NCBI GenBank assembly: GCA_012295275.1
Contig: CM022666.1
Span: 2,983,616-3,047,615 of the forward strand
Reading direction: 5' to 3'
Length of the DNA: 64,000 bases
From: Chrysomallon squamiferum
Taxonomy: Eukaryota > Mollusca > Gastropoda > Neomphalida > Peltospiridae
In this document: positions 57,496 to 64,000 of the stretch, one piece after another
How positions within the stretch are numbered: the stretch's first letter is position 1
How the letters are laid out: each line of letters begins with the position of its first letter
The notes under the pieces: generated by a model
The model's input: the letters and a program-made list of their open reading frames with translations, nothing else
Databases searched by the model: none
What the model was told of the DNA's origin: nothing
Program-made: the position numbers and the translations under genes

Positions 57496-58435
57496 TTCCC
57501 TGGCTCCGCAGAGACGGATAACAATCCTGTCTACAATAAACATTGTATCTATCAATTTGTCGCAATTCATTGTTTTTTTTTTTTCTTTTCTCCTGCACAT
57601 TAAAGAGCATTTATTAATTAGTGTTTAATACCGTGGAAAATATGACAATTGACAGCGTTTGTAACAGTATATGTTGAAAAGTATTATTTTATAAAAATAA
57701 GTTCCAATTTAAATAAATAAATAAATAGTAATAATAATAATAATTAAAACTTTTTTTTTTCAAAGTATTTTCGTTCCAGTCTGGAGCTAGAACCCTTCTA
57801 AGACCGATATATCAAAATGGCCGGACTATATTATTTTCCAGTTCTGCGAAGGTGCGTGCAAAATATTTAATGTAATTCTCAGAAACATGGAGTGAATAAA
57901 TAATACAGCAGCATGACGAAATTTAAGAGAAAACAACTGGGATTGTAGAGGAAGAAAGAGAGACAGATAAAGGAATCAGAGAAATGTGAAAGATAAAGTT
58001 ACACATCCCAAACTGCGGTTGTGAATGTTGTCCATTACTTGTGTACACTTTACTGATTGGAACATGCGCACGGTCGCGCACACTAATATACCTGTAAATT
58101 CGTAAATGTCATTATAGCAAAACAACGACTACCACTACTATCGATGCTACTGTTGCTGCTGCTGTTGCTACTTCTTCTATTACTGTTGATGCTATTACCA
58201 TTACGGTATTGCAGATATTACTAATAAAAATGAATTTCAGTAATGGGTATTTTCCAAGTAAAAGCAAAAAAGCAAGATAATATAACAATAGCAATAACAA
58301 GACTGCGGTATTAATAAACAAGAGAATTTTTATTGATATATTTTTAATTATATTATTATTTTTTTATAGCTAGTGCGGCTCAGATTTTCGAGAAAAAATT
58401 ACCGCTACCCTTTGATGAACAAAAGCGATCAAATT
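57496..58435. other. Non-coding DNA
   Basis: No gene seen. AAAT/AAT tract near 57708-57745 and mixed ACT/GCT/GTT triplets at 58125-58200. Confidence 0.5.
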
Positions 58436-58790
58436 TAATAATCATTCTTCGTTAATCCGCCATTTTTCCTGACATCAAACAACCTTTTTCGTTTAGCCTT
58501 TATTCACCTGTTCAAACGAAACTGCCGTGTTCTAGCGATTTTCCTCTCCGGTATCGCATTAGTTATTAGAATCTCGTGTAACGAGTGGCATCGGCTGTCA
58601 CGACACCGTTTCGCTGATCCGGTATCGCTGTCTTGACAATGCAGGCCCCGTCGCCGTAACTGAAAAGCTAAACAAATGAATCTGGCGATCAGCCGGATAC
58701 TGTTATCTCTACAACCAACCCTGATTTACAAGGATGAGTTTGGCGCCAACGACTTAATGAGTCTGCTCAGAATGTATTATACTTTATGGC
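58436..58790. promoter_or_regulatory. CpG-rich complex island with E2F and YY1 words
   Basis: Dense CpG, AATCCGCCATTTTTCC near 58453 (YY1 on the complement), TCTCGTGTAACGAG near 58572 (CTCGT/ACGAG hairpin) and the E2F palindrome at 58740-58749. All frames are short. Promoter or enhancer is inferred. Confidence 0.4.
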
Positions 58791-58989
58791 TTTTTTTTTT
58801 CCTTTTCAATTTTTTTTTTTAATATTCTGATGAGTTACTCTTTTCTAATTATAATTTTATAACATGTTCGTCTGAACTAATGTAACGAACTATCATAATT
58901 ATATGTCGCTCTTTGTGTTTTTTTTTGGTTTCATAATAGTTATAAATTGTTATTAGATGGAAGAATGTTTTTTTAAAAAGTTAAATGAT

Positions 58990-58991
<2 letters not shown>

Positions 58992-59068
<77 letters not shown>

Positions 59069-59069
59069 G
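58992..59069. repeat. (CT)n-(CA)n microsatellite
   Basis: CT array to 59058 with a short CA tail. Confidence 0.96.
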
Positions 59070-59117
59070 ATTTTGATAACAAACTCGCAGAACCTCTGAT
59101 GTTCAAGAAAAACCAAG

Positions 59118-59145
59118 ATGGCGGGCAGCTGTCAACAGTTTGAAG
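59118..59145 (+). other. Possible short first exon or YY1 site
   Basis: CCAAGATGGCGGGC is a YY1-type start-site word. Its ATG (59118) would open MAGSCQQFE, ending in a donor GAAG|GTAACG after 59145 (phase 1). It cannot be joined to the SUCLA2 exons, whose first intron is phase 0. It may be a separate transcript or only a regulatory site. Confidence 0.25.
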
Positions 59146-60540
59146 GTAACGCTGAGAATCTTATTCATCTGTGCTCCTCCAAACATCCTCTTAGCTGTTT
59201 CCTTCTGTTGGGATTATTAAAAGTCAAGGTATATACTGCCCTGCGTATTGAACAAACGATATCCCTAAGTGTAAAACAATGAAAAGTAATGGCAACAGCA
59301 GATTTTTCTTTCTCATCGTCTGTATAATCCTTAAAAACGAATACGATGATGTTCAAGCTTTGATGAGAAATTTATTGGGAGCCAAGGTAACTAAATCTAT
59401 TCTGTCTTACTTCGGTAATATAATATAATGTAAAAGAATAAAACATAACATTATGGAATGGAATGGAATACAATACGCAATCTTCCATTTTGTTGGTCTT
59501 TTGGGAAATAAACCATGCTGCAATCCCCTATTGTTTCATCATTTGCTATCCTTGACTGCTTCAGTAATATATAAGAAAAGACGCGGGCACAGTGAGGTGA
59601 CCCCCTTCAAGATAAATCACAATTTCTATAATGATGGCGAAAACCAATTTGCTGTTTCTCTGCTCGGTTGCATCAAATATTTCATTAAAACAAATTTATT
59701 TTCACAGATCATTTCATGAATTTTTGGGAACTTTATTCAGATTTACTCTGTCGACAGCCCAAAAGGACTCAGATTCTTGTGGACATCAAATATCATGTTT
59801 CATGTTAAAAGTTCTGCACAGTCGCTGAATTTACATATTTGTTATATATATATATATGAACTCCTTTAGTAAACCTATCGCGAGGACTGATCCAGAAACC
59901 CATCACACCTCAGCCATGCACTCTGACATATGAACCACATTGGCTTTCGTCATCAATGCATCATTATTAAATGTACTAATAAAATTATTATGGACGCCTC
60001 GTTTTAAAATTATTAACACCGGCTCCCATTGAATACAAATGGACGTTAAAGAGGGTTTATTCATAATGCATACACCAATCCACAGCAGGGGGTAAAGTGG
60101 TTCGTGAATGTATTATTTTTTTGTCAAGAATACATCATAATTTTGTTGGATTTTTTTTTTTTTTTTTTTTTAAATAAAGCAGCTTTATTACATTTTTATC
60201 TGAATTTTCTTTTTTTTTTCTCTTTTTTTTGACCAATTTATATGCGAAATATATTAACAACTAAATAACGTAATTAAAATATATTAATAATAAAAAATAA
60301 AATAAAATATATAAAATTAAAATAATAATAGTAAAATACAGAAAAAACAAACATACATATTCGTTCCTTAAATAAATCACCATAAGAAGGAAAACTACTA
60401 CTAGTAACAACTGCTACTACAACTACTCTTACACTGATAATGAAAACCAGTTGTAAATGCATCCTGCGCCCGCCCCAATAAATAAATAAATAATAATAAT
60501 AACAATAAGAAAAAAACATTAAAAAATAGGAAAAAAAAAA
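59146..60540. other. Unique upstream DNA with candidate enhancers
   Basis: 59560-59830 and 59890-60110 are complex, with words such as TAAATCACAATTTC near 59613 and ATGCATCATTATTAAATG near 59956. Frames at 59165-59356 (minus) and 59453-59719 (plus) are unrecognised. A poly-T (60152-60170) and AT-rich DNA follow to 60540. Confidence 0.4.
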
Positions 60541-60599
60541 ACAGTTGAATAACCAGTTTTGAAGAATGTACTAAAACAGCTTAGGTAGCTATTCAGAAC

Positions 60600-60664
60600 A
60601 TTTCCGGTGCAAGGGAAACAACTCTGATTTAGAAGCGGTAACTTTGGTGCAAAATGGCGTCTGT
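60600..60664 (+). promoter_or_regulatory. SUCLA2: SUCLA2 core promoter / 5' UTR
   Basis: ATTTCCGG (60600-60607) is an ETS/GABP site, typical of nuclear genes for mitochondrial proteins. The word CAAGGGAAACAACTCT (60610-60625) follows, and CAAAATGGCGTC over the start codon is a YY1-type site. No TATA box is seen. The transcription start is presumably between the ETS site and the ATG. Confidence 0.55.
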
Positions 60665-60719
60665 TTTCTTTCGGAAATGCCTAATTACTGAAACCTTGGC
60701 TTCAAAACATATTGCCAAA
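60654..60719 (+). CDS. SUCLA2: SUCLA2 exon 1
   Basis: 22 codons of presequence ending in phase 0 at AAA|GTAAGT. The ATG at 60654 is the first one after the ETS site and in fair context (AAAATGG). Confidence 0.93.
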
Positions 60720-63700
60720 GTAAGTTTTCATATTGCAGCGATTCATTTTAGTCGACAAGTGACATAAACTAACTGTGACGCTGTATTAGAAATGCTGCAA
60801 AAAGCAAATCGAAAAGTTACTGAAGCTATTTGACATTGAAAGTTCGATAAAATACTTATACATACATTTTTAAGAAGAACATCAAAATGTACTTCAGAGA
60901 AGTTTTAAAATTTTATTTCCTACTTATTCATATAAAAAATTTCACATTATTACTGTATGTTATAAATTAGTCATACTACTTCAGTGGATGTTCCACATTT
61001 AATTGTAACCTTGGCCTTGAAACGGTCAGTGGCCTTGGAAACTTATTTTTTTAAAATAGGTTTTCAATGTATGACCGGTTATACACGAATAAACAAAGGA
61101 GAATGCTCCTGAGAATACAATCAAACAGCCCATGATAATGCACACTTTTTTTTTTTTAATGTTTAAACAAAATTAAGTTGATACTAACAGAATTTAAATA
61201 TTTTCCCAACTAGAGACTAAATCTGTTTAATTCATCATTTTAATAGATTCGAACATTACCCACATGTTATGAGAACATTAAAAGACTTTAGGTAAACCAA
61301 GTGGGGAAGATATGCTACCATTTCAGCCTCTAAATTTGTATTATCCCTGCTGAAGAGCTAATTGTAAATACAAACCTAAAACAAGCCCTGAAACTAACCC
61401 TAACACTAATTCTAAAGGGGTCTGCTGTAGTCTGATTTACTGGAATCTCAGTTACCTTTTGTGTACTGCATTCCAGGCTGATTTATCAGAAATCATGGTA
61501 TGTGCGTTATTATCTATTAAAAAACAACACAACAAACATTTCTTACTCTCATTCAGTAAGTGTAGCCCTTTGAAGGACAAAATTTGTTATAATAAACAAC
61601 ACCATCATTGTACAGAAATTATTTATTTGACATCTCTTAAACATTAATTAATGATAAAATAATGAAAATACTGTTTGTTCATTCATCTGTCATTCATTCA
61701 CACATTCATCCACACATTCATCCATTTATTCATTTATTTGTTCACAACTTATTTCTTTTTAATTTTGTTCTTGAAGGTGCTGTCTGCTTGTAACATTTTG
61801 CCAACACAGCAAAAGCGTCACCTCTCAATTCATGAACACATGAGCTTTAAACTGCTGCACGAAGCAGGAGTTTCATTACCAAAGTTCAAGGTCGCATCCT
61901 CGGCAGAAGAAGTCTTTAAGTATGCCCAACAATTAGGTAAAAACTTTTCTTTTTCACGTTTCGTAATCTGTAATGATCTAAGTACATTTGTTTATTTATT
62001 TGTGTGGCAGGTCATTATTGCTTATTGTATAATTCCTATAGTTAAAAAAAAACTTTATTTAAGCTAAGCTGAGAGGGAGATTAGGCGTAATGGTAAAAGA
62101 ATCTATGATTTTATGACATTTTGCCAGAATTATATTAAAAATATTTTTGTTTTTGTTATTGTTAAGGTAGTAAAGATTAGCATTACTGTGAAATAGTTAT
62201 TAGAAGATTTTAACAGTTCAGCAAATATGGAATCCAAAATTTATTTTGAATTATTAAAATCTTTAAAAAAAACAACAACCCAACAACTGCTTTGTCCTTT
62301 TTGTAAAATACATTTCACATGTATTTCAGCTGAAGAAACTGGCACACCTGATGTTGTGGTCAAAGCCCAGGTACTAGCTGGTGGTCGAGGCAAAGGATCA
62401 TGGGATAGTGGTCTGCAGGGGGGTGTCAAACTGGTATTTTCGTAAGTAACTTGTCGTGCAGTGAATAGGATTCAATATATATACACACACAACTATATCC
62501 TTACCTAATGTCTGTCTGTCTGTCTGTCTGTTTATATATCTATCTATATCTTACATCTATATATTTCTCTCTCTCTCTCTGTATCTGTATGTCTGACTAT
62601 CTATGTGTTTATATATCTATCAATCTATATCTATATATTTCTGTATATTTATCTCTCTGTCTCTGAATATGTCTGTCTCTATTCTATATCTGTATATCTA
62701 TCTGTCTATATATATATCTCTCTATCTATATCTGCATATCTGTCTGTCTATATATATATCTCTCTATCTGTATCTGTATATCTACTTGTCTATCTATGTT
62801 GTCTGACTGTTTCTGTTATAACTATTTCTGTCTGTCTGTCTGTCTGTCTATCTTTTTCAAAGTTCTCGTCAGTGTATCTACAGGTTTGTGTAATTATCTG
62901 TTACAGAGCTGAAGAGGCGAGGGACATTTCTGGGAAGATGATAAATCACAAACTGTTCACGAAACAGACGGGTGCCGATGGTCGACTGTGTAGTAACGTG
63001 CTGGTTGTGCAGAGACTCTACTCCAGGAGAGAGTTCTATTTTGCTATCACCATGGAGAGAAGTTATGCAGTAAGTCTAAATGAAAGGATGATTTATTTGA
63101 TGACAGCTAAATGTACATTAATATCAATGAACTTTGGATGTTGATTATGTTTTTTTTTTTTTTTGTTACTGCTGTTTGTGGCTGATAGCATAGAGTTGTT
63201 TTTAGCTTGTTCTGCAGTTAGAAAAATACGTTTGGTATGTTTTTTTTACTTTTTGGGGTGGTTTTATGTAAATTGTTTGAAAGATAAAATTTCCAAAGCC
63301 AGCATCCCAGGGTTGTAAGCCTCTCTGTTAATAGTAAGATAGGTTTTGTGTACATTTTCCCTGAGACAAAAACAACACACTAATGGAGTAGCTTTTCTAA
63401 TCACTCAAGGAGTACTGTCCAGAATGGGAAAAAGCTCAACAAGTGCTGCAAAAAGGACTGAGCTTATGATGTGTTATGTTTCTTGTGGATGTTCAAACTA
63501 TTATTTCACATTTTGTTTTCAACTTGCTAAATAAACATATTCTGTTTTGTTTCATTTCAAAATTTTAAAAATAAATCACACACCCCTGCAGTTGAATGTT
63601 GGTAATCACAGAAAATTGTGAGCCGATTTGACTTACATTTTGATTTTCAATCAGGGGTTCAGAAAAATAACTGAAGCCCATCTTTACTTAAGCCCTAAAA

Positions 63701-64000
63701 AATTTGTGACTATTTTTCTCTAGGTGATGTTTAGTAACTATTAATATTGTCTTTTCCATCAGAATCTAAAAATTATTAAAAAAAATTACATTGTGAATTA
63801 ATCTCTGATTTAATGTAAAGGGTCACAAATTTATGAATGAAAAAAAAAAACAAAAAAATTAAATTAAATTAAATTAATTAAATGCATAAAAATTAAAACA
63901 ATCAAACAATTATTATTATTTTTCAGGGTCCTGTCCTGGTAGGTAGTTCTCAAGGAGGCATGAATATTGAGGAGGTTGCCCAGAAGGATCCCTCTGCCAT
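60654..64000 (+). CDS. SUCLA2: Succinyl-CoA ligase [ADP-forming] beta subunit, mitochondrial (5' part)
   Basis: Five exons (60654-60719, 61777-61936, 62330-62441, 62907-63069, 63927 to edge) join in one frame with GT-AG introns of 1057, 393, 465 and 857 bp, giving the first 191 residues of a protein usually about 460 long; the rest lies beyond the edge. The enzyme's beta subunit binds the nucleotide and pairs with SUCLG1 in the mitochondrial matrix to interconvert succinyl-CoA + ADP + Pi and succinate + ATP + CoA. The N-terminus ([19 protein letters not shown]) is a basic, acid-free-at-first mitochondrial presequence; LSIHEH near 38-43 marks the mature start. The ATP-grasp domain follows, with [13 protein letters not shown] (86-98) as the nucleotide loop, then [29 protein letters not shown] and [26 protein letters not shown] and [12 protein letters not shown] are SUCLA2-type rather than GTP-specific SUCLG2-type. 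Confidence 0.97.
61777..61936 (+). CDS. SUCLA2: SUCLA2 exon 2
   Basis: Residues 23-75 plus one base. Acceptor TTCTTGAAG|GTGC; a second in-frame acceptor CCAACACAG lies at 61809, which would drop 11 residues of presequence. Donor TTAG|GTAAAA. Encodes the [20 protein letters not shown] segment. Confidence 0.92.
62330..62441 (+). CDS. SUCLA2: SUCLA2 exon 3
   Basis: Acceptor TGTATTTCAG|CTG, donor TTTTC|GTAAGT. Completes residue 76 and encodes 77-112 with the AGGRGKG nucleotide loop. The loop segment AEETGTPD is a few residues longer than I expect for the family. Confidence 0.95.
62510..62850. repeat. TCTG/TCTA/TATC tetramer field in SUCLA2 intron 3
   Basis: Nearly the whole intron is pyrimidine-rich TCTG, TATC and CT repeats. 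It gives two long overlapping frames of Tyr/Ser/Ile repeats that are not genes. Confidence 0.92.
62907..63069 (+). CDS. SUCLA2: SUCLA2 exon 4
   Basis: Acceptor CTGTTACAG|AGCT, donor TATGCA|GTAAGT, ends in phase 0. Encodes 114-167 with HKLFTKQTG and [10 protein letters not shown]. Confidence 0.95.
63927..64000 (+). CDS. SUCLA2: SUCLA2 exon 5, cut by window edge
   Basis: Acceptor ATTTTTCAG|GGTCCT; 24 complete codons ([18 protein letters not shown] and on) before the window ends. Confidence 0.95.

Noticed and set aside
59118-59145. Alternative first exon of SUCLA2
   Set aside because: Its phase-1 donor does not fit the phase-0 acceptor at 61777, and exon 1 at 60654 already gives a good presequence.
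62603-63144. 179-codon plus-strand frame over SUCLA2 intron 3 and exon 4
   Set aside because: The first part translates TATC/TCTG repeats. The real exon 4 starts at 62907 within it and the frame then reads past the exon 4 donor.

Overview
This is animal nuclear DNA. It is AT-rich, has spliced genes with GT-AG introns, holds very little coding sequence and is crowded with microsatellites and minisatellites. The one firmly identified gene, SUCLA2, has a metazoan-type mitochondrial protein. A lophotrochozoan, most likely a mollusc, is my best guess. It rests on the simple-repeat load, the mosaic CpG depletion and three copies of a short AAGGGARAYAACT-like motif that I recall as common in molluscan DNA. 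The species cannot be settled from the window.

Layout. (1) 1 to about 24.0 kb is strongly CpG-depleted (1-3 CpG per 960 bp in two hand-counted samples). It holds five or more families of diverged tandem repeats (units near 145, 40, 120, 30 and 110 bp), simple repeats and scattered islands of complex sequence. I read it as the methylated body of a minus-strand gene with long introns. Support is an ETS + NRF1 promoter-like cluster at 24442-24471, a first-exon candidate ending at 24314, a 33-nt splice-bounded microexon candidate at 19435-19467 and a 54-nt candidate at 11639-11692. I cannot name this gene. (2) About 24.0 to 60.9 kb is CpG-replete (31-32 CpG per 960 bp in two samples). It is mostly intergenic-looking, with a hAT-like MITE, a 560-bp element present twice in inverted orientation, many microsatellites, several promoter-like CpG/ETS/CRE/YY1/E2F clusters and one intact single-exon ORF (49868-50368). 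That ORF encodes a disordered protein with a degenerate SILK + RVxF pair of the kind used to dock protein phosphatase 1. (3) 60654 to the right edge holds the first five coding exons of SUCLA2, the ADP-forming succinyl-CoA ligase beta subunit of the TCA cycle. CpG content falls again about 250 bp inside this gene.

The confirmed genes do not form a pathway. The main structural message is the CpG step pattern: an unmethylated-type block flanked by two methylated-type gene bodies that point outward from it. Most long reading frames in the window are translations of simple repeats and are not listed as genes.
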